Origin: Paraburkholderia sp.
Lineage (GTDB): Bacteria; Pseudomonadota; Gammaproteobacteria; Burkholderiales; Burkholderiaceae
Reading direction: 5' to 3'
NCBI RefSeq assembly: GCF_026225065.1
Contig: NZ_JAMFSB010000082.1
Coordinates: forward strand, 1-60,145
DNA length: 60,145 bases
A program made the position numbers and the translations under genes. Shown piece after piece: positions 36,249 through 46,168 of the stretch. The notes beneath the pieces were generated by a model. It worked only from the letters and a program-made list of their open reading frames with translations. It did no database searches and had not been told where the DNA came from. Position 1 is the first letter of the stretch, and every line of letters begins with the position of its first letter.

Positions 36249-38576
36249 CTATTCACTGGCCGGCCAAGGCAGATGCGGCGCGGACCAGTCGAGTTCCGTT
36301 CCGACCACCGAGCGCATTTCCGTCGACTGGATCGCCACCGTCACCGCGATACAGGGCCGTCCGCTCGCGAGCGACAGATAAGGACTACTGGCAACCGGCA
36401 CGCCCGGCAGCAGCACCGCGTTGCGGAAATACGGGCGATGGTCCCAGCGCGCATCGCGCGGATCGGAGACCGGCTGCAGCGTTCCGGCGAGGCTCGTGCT
36501 CGCGACTCCAGCCACTTCGGATCCAATCTGACGCCCCCGGTCATCGAGGATGAAGCAGCTGATGCAGAGGTCCTGCTGCGACAGACTTGCGAACGCCTCC
36601 TCCATGTCGATACCGCTTAGCAACGCATCGGCGGCGTTGCGCAAGGCGAACCGGTACGGCTCGACCTTGTTTTCGAACAGCGCATGTAGATGCGCGCGGC
36701 CCTGTGCAATGACGTCGAACGAGCGGTCGATCAGGCGATTGATCGCGTCCGGTGGCGCGATTCTGTCAGCTGGCCGGCCCAGCAGATAACCTTGCGCGAA
36801 ATCGACATTCGACTCGACGGCCAGGATCAGTTCCTCGGTCGTCTCGACGCCTTCGACCACCACCAGCATGCCGGCCTGATGCAGCAAGGACACGAGTTTG
36901 GGCAGGATCGAATGCTGGGTTCCCGGGATCGTCGCGCGAATCAGCTCGCCATCCAGCTTGACGAAGTCCGGCCGGATGCGGAACAGCCGGTCCAGGTTCG
37001 ATTGCCCCGCGCCGAAGTCGTCCACGGCGATCAGAAAGCCGTGCTGGCGATAGCGAGCCGCGGCACGCGACATCTCGTCGACGCTGCCGCCATGCGATTC
37101 GAGAATTTCGAGGACGATCTTCTCCGGCTCGAGTGCGGCCGAGCGCACGATCGCGGCAAGCTGGTCGGCATAGCCATCCGCGACGAAAGTGGCGGGCAGG
37201 ATGTTGAGAAAGATCCACGCCTCGTTGGGTATCAGCCGTCGCGCGTTGCCAAGGTGCACCACGTGACTGGCGCGATCGAGCTCACCTTCGTCGCTGAGCG
37301 GTCGAGGCGCAAACAGTACCGCAGGCGGCACCAGCGAGCCGTCGCTCTGCTCGCCGCGCAGCAGCGCCTCGAAGCCGACCTGCTTCTGATGCGACAAGCT
37401 ATAGAGCGGCTGAAAGTGCGACATAAGATAGTAGTCTTCCCATTTGGGCCGCGCACTGCCCGACGGGTCGGCCGGGTCGCCGGCAAACAGCAGTTGCAAC
37501 GGATCGAACGGACTTGCACGCTCGGCACAGACACGGTTTCTCCCGGACTGCTTGGCGCGCAACAGCGCTTCGTCGGCGCGGTCGAGCAAGGCCATGATGC
37601 TCTCCCCCGTGCGATGCTCGGCCACGCCAAAGCTTGCGGTCACGTAACCATCCGGGCGAGCGATACGGGAAACCGCCCCGCGCAGGCGTTCAGCCAGCTC
37701 AAGCGCGGACGCCAGTCCCTCGCGCCGCAAGATCGCGAATTCCTCCCCGCCGATGCGGCTCACGCTGTCCTGCGCGATGGTCTGATCCATCAACACCTGG
37801 GCGACTTCATAAAGCGTCTGGTCGCCGGCCGCATGGCCGAACTGGTCGTTCAACGACTTGAAATAGTCGATGTCGACAAAAATCGCGCAGACGTTGACGC
37901 CGTCACCGAGCGTCGAGAGGCGCCGCTCAGCCTGGTCCATGAAAGACCGGCGGTTTTGCAGTCCGGTCAGCGGATCAGTCGCGGCCAGCTCGGCAAGGCG
38001 GTTCTCCAGCAGGAAGTGATCGCGCCGGAACCAGTAGAAGCCGAAATGGAACACCGACGCAGTCGGTACGCCGATCGCCACCCATAGCAACGTCACGACG
38101 TTCACATCATGCGCATACCCTTGCCTGAATAGCAGCGGTAAACCGCTTGCGTAGAACAAGGCTGTGCCTACAAAGAAGTGCGTCGGCGTGAGCCAGAGCG
38201 GCGCCGCGCAGATCGGAATCACCAGCAAGGCAGGCAGCGCCCAGAGTAACGGCTCATTCAGGCCACTGATGTTCAGCGCGATCAGGATCACCAGCACTAG
38301 CGTAAACCCAACCCCCAGGGCGCCGAAGATCCCGGTGGTGCGTGCCTTGCGCACGCCCGCCACCAGCAGCGCCAGCAGCGCGACACAAGCGAGCCGGTAA
38401 GAAAGCGAAATGGTGGGGCCGGCTACCAGGCTGCGTGCCAGCACGAACAACAGGGCAGCCGCGACCGTAGAAGCCATCGTGATCGTCGAGAGCGGGCGCT
38501 GCTGGTCGAGCGAGCGTCGATGAAAGCGGTCACGCAAATGGGCATCGGTCATGTGTTGCGCGTGGATGGGCTGCAT
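36249..38576 (-). CDS. Membrane GGDEF-EAL c-di-GMP protein with C-terminal sensor-like domain
   Basis: This 775-aa protein has five to six membrane helices at residues ~33-180. The GGDEF domain has GGEEF at 276-280. The inhibitory RxxD site reads IAQD, so product inhibition is probably lost. The EAL domain has EALLRG at 403-408, Glu490, DDFGAG at 519-524, Lys540/Asp542, Glu575 and Gln595, all catalytic positions intact. The last ~150 residues (RPYFRNAVLLPGVPVASSPYLSLASGRPCIAVTVAI) resemble a Cache/YkuI C-terminal sensor. It can thus in principle both make and degrade c-di-GMP. It is divergent from the cellulose operon, whose BcsA carries a c-di-GMP-binding PilZ domain. The start is uncertain (38576 or 38552). 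Confidence 0.9.
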   Translation of the reverse strand: MQPIHAQHMTDAHLRDRFHRRSLDQQRPLSTITMASTVAAALLFVLARSLVAGPTISLSYRLACVALLALLVAGVRKARTTGIFGALGVGFTLVLVILIALNISGLNEPLLWALPALLVIPICAAPLWLTPTHFFVGTALFYASGLPLLFRQGYAHDVNVVTLLWVAIGVPTASVFHFGFYWFRRDHFLLENRLAELAATDPLTGLQNRRSFMDQAERRLSTLGDGVNVCAIFVDIDYFKSLNDQFGHAAGDQTLYEVAQVLMDQTIAQDSVSRIGGEEFAILRREGLASALELAERLRGAVSRIARPDGYVTASFGVAEHRTGESIMALLDRADEALLRAKQSGRNRVCAERASPFDPLQLLFAGDPADPSGSARPKWEDYYLMSHFQPLYSLSHQKQVGFEALLRGEQSDGSLVPPAVLFAPRPLSDEGELDRASHVVHLGNARRLIPNEAWIFLNILPATFVADGYADQLAAIVRSAALEPEKIVLEILESHGGSVDEMSRAAARYRQHGFLIAVDDFGAGQSNLDRLFRIRPDFVKLDGELIRATIPGTQHSILPKLVSLLHQAGMLVVVEGVETTEELILAVESNVDFAQGYLLGRPADRIAPPDAINRLIDRSFDVIAQGRAHLHALFENKVEPYRFALRNAADALLSGIDMEEAFASLSQQDLCISCFILDDRGRQIGSEVAGVASTSLAGTLQPVSDPRDARWDHRPYFRNAVLLPGVPVASSPYLSLASGRPCIAVTVAIQSTEMRSVVGTELDWSAPHLPWPASE

Positions 38577-39159
38577 GTTGATAGAAGTCGGCCTGGTTCC
38601 GTCACTCTGCCGCTGGTTAACGGCAAATGTCTGACAAATATTAATGCCTTCGTCAGAAACAGATTTCGGGGGGCGCGCGGCGACGCTCCAGGCACACCGC
38701 TGCGCGACGCGCAGGTCACGCTTACCGCAAGCAAAGTGTCGGCCAGGAGAACGTTCATTCGCGACGCTGCAGGTACGCCAATGATGCAATCGCACAACAG
38801 TCCTATGCATTGATCAACGGGCACAAACCGTTTCAATTCGACGTCGTTCGTTTTCGTCTTCGCCTTGTACGCCTTAATGCGTAACGGATCAAAAAAAAAT
38901 TCGCGCAAAGTTTGCATCTGTTAATGCGCTGTGTGCGTAAGGCCATATAACTTCGTGGCGGACGGTGGTAGCGAAATATTTATCTCTTAAGTAGACTGCA
39001 GATAAAGGGGCGCCGATCAACATACAGCATGCAGCACAGGTAAAAACAACCGCTGGCACGTGCCGCGCGCGCCTTACCAAATGTCACTTTCAGATGCCCG
39101 GATTCAAATACCCGTTTTAACGACGGATAAACAGCAGACGGTCATCCTTTTCGGAAAAC
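38577..39159. other. 583-bp divergent region (GGDEF-EAL / cellulose operon)
   Basis: The half nearest bcsD (38820-39150) is AT-rich and should contain the cellulose promoter. TTAATGCG occurs twice (near 38873 and 38931) around an A9 tract at ~38891. No open frame here looks coding. I do not see a c-di-GMP riboswitch core. Confidence 0.45.
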
Positions 39160-39615
39160 ATGGTCCCTATTCTCGACTACCTGCTCGACCGCCAGATATC
39201 CCCACAATGGCGCGGCTTGCTCACTGCATTGGCAGAAGAGTTCGAAGCGCAGATCGGGCAAGGCGAACTGCGTCAGTTGATGTATCGCGTCGGTTGCCGT
39301 TTTGCGACGGCGCATCCCTTACCGCCCTGCGGCTCGACTGTCGATCTCGCCGACGCTGTGAACGCGCGCTGGCAGGAAGCGGATTGGGGTTACGTCGATC
39401 TTTCGGACGAACCAGATTACCTGCGCATCGCTCACTCGTGCGCACCGTTGCATGCTTTCGGCTCCGCCGCGCTCAACTGGACGCCCGCCTTCCTGGAAGG
39501 CGTCTATCAGACCTGGCTCAGCGCACTCGGTGCAGAGGGTCTGTCGGTCGCGCAAGCGAGCGAGTTCGATGAGCACGCAACGATCGAATTCAGGCTTGGC
39601 CGCCAGCCGGCATGA
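39160..39615 (+). CDS. bcsD: Cellulose synthase subunit BcsD
   Basis: This 151-aa periplasmic protein starts MVPILDYLLDRQISPQW. The segments LLTALAEEFEAQIGQGELRQLMYRVG and LHAFGSAALNWTPAFLEGVYQTWLSALGA match the BcsD family, which forms an octameric ring in the periplasm that guides glucan chains into ordered ribbons. No cleavable signal is visible, as is usual. It is the first gene of the operon, so the locus is a type I (BcsD-containing) system. Confidence 0.88.
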   Translation: MVPILDYLLDRQISPQWRGLLTALAEEFEAQIGQGELRQLMYRVGCRFATAHPLPPCGSTVDLADAVNARWQEADWGYVDLSDEPDYLRIAHSCAPLHAFGSAALNWTPAFLEGVYQTWLSALGAEGLSVAQASEFDEHATIEFRLGRQPA

Positions 39616-39707
39616 GCCCAGTCAGGGGATGGACTTCTACCGGCTGTGACGGCCAGTAGAACACGGGCAACGCAAGACAAGATAGACATGAACAACATGG
39701 CGGCGAC

Positions 39708-40655
39708 ATGAGTCCTTCGAGCGACATTGAGACCCTCTTCGGCCATTTCGGCGGGAATGCGGGTGACTATCAGGAAATCGGTCGCGAGAACGAGGCAAAC
39801 ACGGCTCGCACGCGCTGGCCGCTGCTCGTCACGCTGGATCTGACGCAACCGTCGATTCCGGCGATCGTCCAACGGCGCGATGCCACTTCGAAACAGGCCG
39901 ACGATGCCGCGCAAGCGCAGACCGCCGAAGACGGCAAGCCAGAGGCATCTGTCTCCGCTGACACGCCGCTGACCGGGACAGCGCTGATGCGCAGCAAGGC
40001 GCCCCTGTTTGCGCGGCCGCATCGTCGCAACATCCCGCCGGTTACCAATGTCGTGAAAGCAGACGCGCCGCGCGGTGCAGAGCGCTTTTCGGCGTTGCCG
40101 CGGGTTGCTGATCCGGCAGTCGCCGCAAGCCAGGCTGCGACGCCGGTAGCAACAGCCGCAGCCGTTGCACCGGCTGCGCCGATCCCGCCAATCCCGCCGT
40201 TAGTGGCATCGACAGCTCCCGGTTTTGCTTCTATCGCTCATATGGGCAACGTGCCGCCAGTAGTGGCTCCGGCTACTGCGCATGCCATCTCGCAGCCGGC
40301 GGTTTCGCCCGTCCCGCGCGCGTACGCACCACCCGCCGCGCCGCTGTTTCCCGCAAAGCTCGCGGGGTCCAGTGCCTTCCGCGCCCCGACCACCTCGTCC
40401 GGCTTTACCGCCGCGACGCCGCGCGCAGCCGCAGTGGCACCCGCCCCGACAGTCGCCACAGCGCCGCCTGGGTCAATTCTCGGCAAGCTGTTCAATCCGG
40501 CCGCGCGCAACCCAGTCACGGCCACCGCAACACCCGCGCCTCAAAACGCAGCGGCGCCGCTCGCTTCGGTATTCGATCGTTTGCGCGGCGAGACACCCGC
40601 CACGGCAACGCCCGTTCCTCACTCGTGGCTAACCAACGGCCCGCGTCGCTCATGA
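39708..40655 (+). CDS. bcsP: Cellulose biosynthesis protein BcsP-like, Ala/Pro-rich
   Basis: This 315-aa protein begins SDIETLFGHFGGNAGDYQEI, with ARTRWPLL shortly after; that part resembles the short BcsR/BcsP motif. Residues ~55-300 are low-complexity, rich in Ala, Pro, Thr and Val, and probably disordered. There is no signal peptide, so it is cytosolic. Beta-proteobacterial cellulose loci place such a gene just before bcsQ. Its stop codon overlaps the bcsQ start (ATGA). A role in positioning the synthase with BcsQ is inferred. The family symbol is less certain than those of its neighbours. Confidence 0.65.
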   Translation: MSPSSDIETLFGHFGGNAGDYQEIGRENEANTARTRWPLLVTLDLTQPSIPAIVQRRDATSKQADDAAQAQTAEDGKPEASVSADTPLTGTALMRSKAPLFARPHRRNIPPVTNVVKADAPRGAERFSALPRVADPAVAASQAATPVATAAAVAPAAPIPPIPPLVASTAPGFASIAHMGNVPPVVAPATAHAISQPAVSPVPRAYAPPAAPLFPAKLAGSSAFRAPTTSSGFTAATPRAAAVAPAPTVATAPPGSILGKLFNPAARNPVTATATPAPQNAAAPLASVFDRLRGETPATATPVPHSWLTNGPRRS

Positions 40656-41440
40656 AAGTCATTGCGGTCGTATCCGCGAAAGGCGGGGTCGGCAAGACCA
40701 CCCTTGCTGCCAACCTGGCTTCCGTTCTCGCCACCAGCGGGCGGCGCGTGATCGCGCTCGACCTCGATCCGCAAAACGCGCTGCGCCTGCATTTCGGCGT
40801 GCCGCTCGACAGCATCGACGGCCTCTCGCGCGCCACCTTAAGCGGCGATGCGTGGCAGAGCATCATGTTCGACGGCGTCGACGGCGTCACCGTGCTGCCC
40901 TACGGCGCCGTCCTCGAAGACGACCGGCGCCGCTTCGAAGCGTACATCGATCACGATCCGCTATGGCTCGCGCATGCGCTCGCCACGCTACGGCTCGAAG
41001 CATCCGACATTGTGATCATCGACACGCCGCCGGGCTCGTCGGTGTATACGCGCACGGCCTTGTGCGCCGCGACCTTCGCGTTGAACGTGGTGCTGCCGGA
41101 TGCCGCCTCCTATGCGGCGATTCCGCAGATGGAGCGCATGATCGAAACCTACGCCTCGCCGCGTCCGGAGTTCGGCGGCGTCGGCTACGTGATCAACCAG
41201 GTCGACCAGTCGCGCCAGTTGACCAAAGACGTCCTCAAGGTGCTGCGCCATCTGCTCGGCGACAAACTCTTCCCTGGGGTCATCCATCAGGACGAAGGGG
41301 TCAGCGAGTCGCTCGCCTGCGACACCACGCTGATTCACTACGATCCGCTCAGCCAGGCAGCCGTCGATTTTCGCTCCGGCGGCCAGTGGCTGATGTCGCG
41401 GATCGACGCGATCGCTGTTTCGCCGGGGAGTGTCGCATGA
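40652..41440 (+). CDS. bcsQ: Cellulose biosynthesis protein BcsQ (MinD/ParA-type ATPase)
   Basis: This 262-aa protein starts MKVIAVVSAKGGVGKTTLAANL with the deviant Walker A motif at residues 8-17. LDLDPQNALRLHFG and IVIIDTPPGSSVYTRTAL are the other nucleotide-site segments, and VGYVINQVDQSRQLTKDVLKVL is typical of BcsQ. It localises the cellulose machinery, as shown in E. coli. It overlaps bcsP and bcsA by ATGA on both sides, so translation is tightly coupled. Confidence 0.92.
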   Translation: MKVIAVVSAKGGVGKTTLAANLASVLATSGRRVIALDLDPQNALRLHFGVPLDSIDGLSRATLSGDAWQSIMFDGVDGVTVLPYGAVLEDDRRRFEAYIDHDPLWLAHALATLRLEASDIVIIDTPPGSSVYTRTALCAATFALNVVLPDAASYAAIPQMERMIETYASPRPEFGGVGYVINQVDQSRQLTKDVLKVLRHLLGDKLFPGVIHQDEGVSESLACDTTLIHYDPLSQAAVDFRSGGQWLMSRIDAIAVSPGSVA

Positions 41441-43647
41441 GCACACCGCAATCAGAGAGCATCGATACCGCCGTTCCACCTTCGCGGCTCGAGCGCATCG
41501 TCGACGCGCGGCTGTGGGGCAGCACGGTAGTCTCCGTCTGCCTGACGCTGTTTGCGCTGTCGATCCTGTACTTCGTGTTTACGGTGCCGCTGGCGTTCTA
41601 CGAGCAACTGACCTTCGCGACCTGCTGTTTTATGTGCGCGCTGCTGTTTCGCCGCCTGCAGGGCCGCTATGCGACGCTCGTGATGATCATGCTGTCGGTG
41701 GTCGCGTCAGGCCGCTATATGTTCTGGCGGTTGACGGCCACCACCTACTGGGAGCATCCGCTCGACGCCGTCTGGGGCCTGCTGCTGGTATCGGCCGAGG
41801 TCTACTCGACCATCGTGATGATGCTCGGCTACTTCCAGACTGCCTGGCCGCTCAAGCGCGAGCCGATGCCGTTGCCGGCCGATCGCAAGGCATGGCCGAC
41901 CGTTGACGTGTTCATCCCCACGTACAACGAGCCGCTCTCGGTCGTCAAACCGACCATCTACGCCGCGCTCGCGCTCGACTACCCGGCTGACAAGCTGTCC
42001 ATCCACGTGCTCGACGACGGCCGCCGTCCGGAGTTCAAGGCGTTCTGCGAAGAAGTCGGCGTTCACTGGACGATCCGTACGCACAATCGCCATGCGAAAG
42101 CCGGCAACATCAACGAAGCACTAAAGATCACCAGCGGCGAGTACCTCGCGATCTTCGACTGCGATCACATCCCAACCCGCTCGTTCCTGCAGATCGGCCT
42201 TGGCTGGTTCCTGCGCGACAAGCTGTTGTCGATGCTGCAGACGCCGCACCATTTCTTCTCGGCCGACCCGTTCGAACGCAACCTCGGCACCTTCCGCAAG
42301 GTGCCGAACGAAGGCGAACTGTTCTACGGCCTCGTGCAGGACGGCAACGACCTGTGGAACGCGACCTTCTTCTGCGGTTCCTGCGCGCTGCTGCGCCGCA
42401 CGATGGTGGAAGAGATCGGCGGCATTGCAGTCGAGACCGTCACGGAAGACGCGCACACCGCGTTGAAGCTGCACCGCCTCGGCTACACCACCGCGTATCT
42501 GGCGATTGCCCAGGCGGCTGGCCTCGCGACCGAAAGCCTGTCGGGCCACATCGGCCAGCGGATCCGCTGGGCGCGCGGCATGACGCAGATTTTCCGGATC
42601 GACAATCCGTTGACCGGCAAAGGCCTCAAGATCGGCCAGCGGCTGTGCTACCTGAACGCGATGATGCACTTCTTCTACGGTGTGCCGCGTCTCGTGTTCC
42701 TGACCGCACCGCTGTCGTTCCTGTTCTTCGGCGCTCACGTGATCGAAGCCGCGGCCGGCACGATTGCCATCTACGCGCTGCCGCACATGATGCATGCGAG
42801 CATCACCAACTCGCGCATGCAGCGCCTGTTCCGCCATTCGTTCTGGGCAGAGGTCTATGAATCGGTGCTGGCCTCGTACATCACCGCGCCGACGCTGCTC
42901 GCGCTGATCAACCCGAAGCTCGGCAAATTCAACGTGACGGCCAAGGGCGGCCAGATCGAGAAGAACTACTTCGACTGGGCTATCTCGCGTCCCTATCTGT
43001 TTCTGCTGCTGTTGAACCTGCTCGGCTTCATCGTTGGACTCGTCCACATCTACTTCAAGTGGGACGTGCATAGCGAAGTGCAGACCACCGTGCTCAATCT
43101 GGCGTGGACGGGCTACAACATGCTGATCCTCGGTGCGAGCGTGGCCGCGGCAAGCGAGCGCCGGCAGATTCGCGCCGTGCACCGCGTGGCCATGAAGATG
43201 CCGGTGATGTTGAAGTTTTCGACCGGCCGCACGCTGGCTTGCCAGACCATCGACTATTCCGAAGGCGGCGTCGGCGTCGAGTTGCCGAACAGCATCCAGG
43301 TGCCGATGCACGAACGCGTCACCGTGTCGCTGTTCCGCGGCGATGAGGAATACGCGTTCCCGGCCACGGTCGGCTTTACGGCACCCGGACGGGTCGGCTT
43401 GCGTTTCGATGCGATGTCGCGCGAGCAGGAATACGAGTTCGTGAAGTCCACGTTCGCGCGCGCCGATGCCTGGATGGGCTGGGCCGAAGGCCGCCCAACG
43501 GACACCCCCTTGCGCGGACTCTCACACGTCCTGCTGGTCGGCGTACGCGGCATCGCCGGCCTGTTCGAACACCTCTATGCAGATCTGCGCGGCTCGATGC
43601 GTAGCCGCCCTATCGATGTCAAAAAGCTGGAAACGAAAAAAGACTGA
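41437..43647 (+). CDS. bcsA: Cellulose synthase catalytic subunit BcsA
   Basis: This 736-aa inner-membrane glycosyltransferase polymerises UDP-glucose. N-terminal helices are at residues ~28-135. The GT2 core has DDG (193-195), DCD (241-243), TED (336-338) and the product-site QRIRW (374-378). Further helices follow (~400-570). The PilZ domain binds c-di-GMP through RRQIR (575-579) and DYSEGG (606-611). All catalytic and allosteric residues are present, so the enzyme should be active and c-di-GMP-activated. It starts in an ATGA overlap with bcsQ. Confidence 0.96.
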   Translation: MSTPQSESIDTAVPPSRLERIVDARLWGSTVVSVCLTLFALSILYFVFTVPLAFYEQLTFATCCFMCALLFRRLQGRYATLVMIMLSVVASGRYMFWRLTATTYWEHPLDAVWGLLLVSAEVYSTIVMMLGYFQTAWPLKREPMPLPADRKAWPTVDVFIPTYNEPLSVVKPTIYAALALDYPADKLSIHVLDDGRRPEFKAFCEEVGVHWTIRTHNRHAKAGNINEALKITSGEYLAIFDCDHIPTRSFLQIGLGWFLRDKLLSMLQTPHHFFSADPFERNLGTFRKVPNEGELFYGLVQDGNDLWNATFFCGSCALLRRTMVEEIGGIAVETVTEDAHTALKLHRLGYTTAYLAIAQAAGLATESLSGHIGQRIRWARGMTQIFRIDNPLTGKGLKIGQRLCYLNAMMHFFYGVPRLVFLTAPLSFLFFGAHVIEAAAGTIAIYALPHMMHASITNSRMQRLFRHSFWAEVYESVLASYITAPTLLALINPKLGKFNVTAKGGQIEKNYFDWAISRPYLFLLLLNLLGFIVGLVHIYFKWDVHSEVQTTVLNLAWTGYNMLILGASVAAASERRQIRAVHRVAMKMPVMLKFSTGRTLACQTIDYSEGGVGVELPNSIQVPMHERVTVSLFRGDEEYAFPATVGFTAPGRVGLRFDAMSREQEYEFVKSTFARADAWMGWAEGRPTDTPLRGLSHVLLVGVRGIAGLFEHLYADLRGSMRSRPIDVKKLETKKD

Positions 43648-43704
43648 CTTATGGGCTATGGGATTGCGCGGACATACCAACAACACTTGCAAGGCGAGCA
43701 CGGC

Positions 43705-46167
43705 ATGACGGAATGGGCAATGTGCTTGCGCTCAAGCCGACTCGTTCGCGGACTTGCCTTCTGGCTGGCTTTTCAGACCGCGTTCGCGGCGCCTTTGGCA
43801 TCGGCCGCCGAGCTGGTCGCCAGTTCGGCGCATGCCACGGCCGCGGCGCCTGGCACGCCCGATGCCACCGGCGTGGGGAACGTGCCCGCACCGAGTGCCG
43901 CGGTGACCCTCGACCCGAACGCGATCACCCAGCCCCCGCTGGCGACGCCAACGCCGGCGCTCGCGGCGTCCTCGGTGAAAGCGCTCGGCATCAAGACGCC
44001 GACCACCGCGGAACCTGGCACGCTGGTATCAGGCGGACGTCGCCAGACGCTCACTTTTGCCGACTTCGGCGCGCTCGATCCGCTGCAGTTGCGCGGCACC
44101 GAAGGCCAGAACGGTATCGCCTTCTCGGTGCGTAACGACGAAGTGGTGACCGGCGCGATCCTGCATCTGATCTACAGCTACTCGCCGGCCCTGCTGCCGA
44201 GCATCTCGCAACTGAAGGTGCTGATCAACGGCGAAGTCGCGGCTACGCTGCCGGTGCCGCACGAGCAGGCCGGCCTGCTGGTGGCGCGCGACGTGTCGAT
44301 CGATCCGCGCTTCATTACCGAGTTCAACCACCTCAACGTGCAGTTGATCGGCCACTACACCGAACGGTGTGAAGACCCGGCGAATTCGTCGCTGTGGGCC
44401 ACCGTGAGCAATGCGAGCTCGCTCGATCTGACCTACGCGTCGCTTACCAGCAAACCGGATCTCGCGGCACTGCCTCAGCCATTCTTCGATCGCCGCGACG
44501 TGCGGCGTCTCGAGCTGCCGTTCGTGTTCCCGGCCAAGCCTGGTGCCGAGACGCTGGAAGCGGCGGGCATCGTCGCCTCGTGGTTCGGTGCGCTGGCCGG
44601 CTATCGCGGCGCGCTGTTCCCCGCCCAGGTCGACGAGGTTCCGCTGTCGGGCAACGCGGTGATATTCGCCACCGCCGACCAGCGGCCTGCCGGCGTAACG
44701 ATTCCCGCAATCTCCGGACCGACCATTGCGGTGGTGGACCGGGAAGCTCCAGCCCGCGGCAAACTGCTGCTGGTGCTCGGGCGTAACGAAGCCGAACTGA
44801 AAACCGCCGCGAAGGCACTCGGTGTAGGCCAGAGCGTGCTCTCGGGCGAAAGCGCGACGATCACGCAACTGAACGAACTCGCCCCGCGCGCTCCGTACGA
44901 TGCGCCGAACTGGCTGCCCACCAACCGGCCGGTGCGTTTTGGCGAATTGGCCGAAGCACGCGATCTGACCGTCTCCGGCTACGATGCCGACGCCGTGCGC
45001 GTGAATCTGCGCGTGCCGCCCGATCTGTTCATGTGGCACACCAAGGGCGCACCGATCGACTTGCGCTACCGTTACACCGTGCGCCCGACCCCGGACCGTT
45101 CGTCGCTGAACATCAGCATCAACGACGGCTTCGTGCAGGCGCTGCCGATTCCGGCGCGGCCCGCCTCGGTGTTCGAACTTGGCCACTATTTCAACAACAT
45201 CCTGCCGGACAACACCGCCGATGCGCGGCGCACCGTCTATATCCCGCCTCTGCTGCTGACGCCACGGGCACAATTGCGGCTGCATTTCTACTACGACATT
45301 CCGAACACCGGCGAATGCCACGGCCGGTTGCTCGACAACGTAGTGGGCTCGATCGATCCGAACTCGAGCATCGACCTGTCGTCGTTCCCGCATTACATGG
45401 CCTTGCCCGATCTGGCGGCGTTCGCCAACAGCGGCTTCCCGTTCACGCGGATGGCGGACCTGTCTGAAACCGCCGTGGTCCTGCCGAACGATGCCGACTC
45501 GAGCGACTACAGCCTGTACCTGCTCGAGATGGGCCGCATGGGTGCTTCGACCGGCTATCCCTCGACCGGCGTGACCGTGACGAGCGCCGACCAGGTCGAC
45601 CAGAATGCCAACAAGGACCTGCTGATTTTCGGTTCCCCCGACCGTCAGCCGCTGCTGCAGCGCTGGGCGAAGTCGATGCCGTTCTCGAGCGACGGCGACT
45701 CGCGCACGTTCGAGCTCTCCGACATCGTCTTCAAGCTGGAAGACTGGTGGCACGGCGAACGTGGCGTGGAACGCGCGCCGGCGCGGGCGGACCTGTCGCT
45801 CGTCAGTTCGAACGGCGCGGCCCTGCTGACCGGCTTCGAATCGCCGTTGCAGAAGGATCGCAGCGCAGTCGCGTTTGTCAGCGCTGCTGGCCAGTCGGAT
45901 GCGGACCTGAGCTCGGCCCTGCTCGACGCCGACGTGCTGCCGCAAATCCAGGGTGCAATGGCCGTGATCCATGGCCGCAACGTCACGATCACCTCGAACG
46001 GCGTGGCCTACTACATCGGCCACCTGTCGCCGCAGGAATATATGCGCTGGGCGCTGTCGTCGCATCCGCTCCTGCTGCTGCTGGGCGGCGTCCTCGCCGC
46101 GCTGATCATCGCTGCGCTGTTCTACCGTGCGCTGCGCTCGATCGCCGCGCGCCGCCTGAAGGATTGA
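43705..46167 (+). CDS. bcsB: Cellulose synthase periplasmic subunit BcsB
   Basis: This 820-aa protein starts MTEWAMCLRSSRLVRG with a signal peptide (GLAFWLAFQTAFAAPLASAAE). An Ala/Pro/Thr-rich linker covers residues ~35-95. Repeated carbohydrate-binding and ferredoxin-like domains follow (TLTFADFGALDPLQLRGTEG; LNVQLIGHYTERCEDP). A C-terminal anchor (PLLLLLGGVLAALIIAALFYRAL) docks on BcsA. An in-frame ATG at 43651 exists, but it adds a long polar extension before the signal, so 43705, with AAGG upstream, is preferred. Confidence 0.92.
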   Translation: MTEWAMCLRSSRLVRGLAFWLAFQTAFAAPLASAAELVASSAHATAAAPGTPDATGVGNVPAPSAAVTLDPNAITQPPLATPTPALAASSVKALGIKTPTTAEPGTLVSGGRRQTLTFADFGALDPLQLRGTEGQNGIAFSVRNDEVVTGAILHLIYSYSPALLPSISQLKVLINGEVAATLPVPHEQAGLLVARDVSIDPRFITEFNHLNVQLIGHYTERCEDPANSSLWATVSNASSLDLTYASLTSKPDLAALPQPFFDRRDVRRLELPFVFPAKPGAETLEAAGIVASWFGALAGYRGALFPAQVDEVPLSGNAVIFATADQRPAGVTIPAISGPTIAVVDREAPARGKLLLVLGRNEAELKTAAKALGVGQSVLSGESATITQLNELAPRAPYDAPNWLPTNRPVRFGELAEARDLTVSGYDADAVRVNLRVPPDLFMWHTKGAPIDLRYRYTVRPTPDRSSLNISINDGFVQALPIPARPASVFELGHYFNNILPDNTADARRTVYIPPLLLTPRAQLRLHFYYDIPNTGECHGRLLDNVVGSIDPNSSIDLSSFPHYMALPDLAAFANSGFPFTRMADLSETAVVLPNDADSSDYSLYLLEMGRMGASTGYPSTGVTVTSADQVDQNANKDLLIFGSPDRQPLLQRWAKSMPFSSDGDSRTFELSDIVFKLEDWWHGERGVERAPARADLSLVSSNGAALLTGFESPLQKDRSAVAFVSAAGQSDADLSSALLDADVLPQIQGAMAVIHGRNVTITSNGVAYYIGHLSPQEYMRWALSSHPLLLLLGGVLAALIIAALFYRALRSIAARRLKD

Positions 46168-46168
46168 T

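Noticed and set aside
38549..38917. Minus-strand frame before the GGDEF-EAL gene (MQTLREFFFDP...)
   Set aside because: It overlaps the start of the GGDEF-EAL gene in another frame, changes to Arg/Ser/Pro-rich shadow composition, and has no ribosome site.
38577..39159. c-di-GMP riboswitch in the cellulose leader
   Set aside because: No GEMM-like core could be found by eye; control is more likely through BcsA PilZ and protein regulators.
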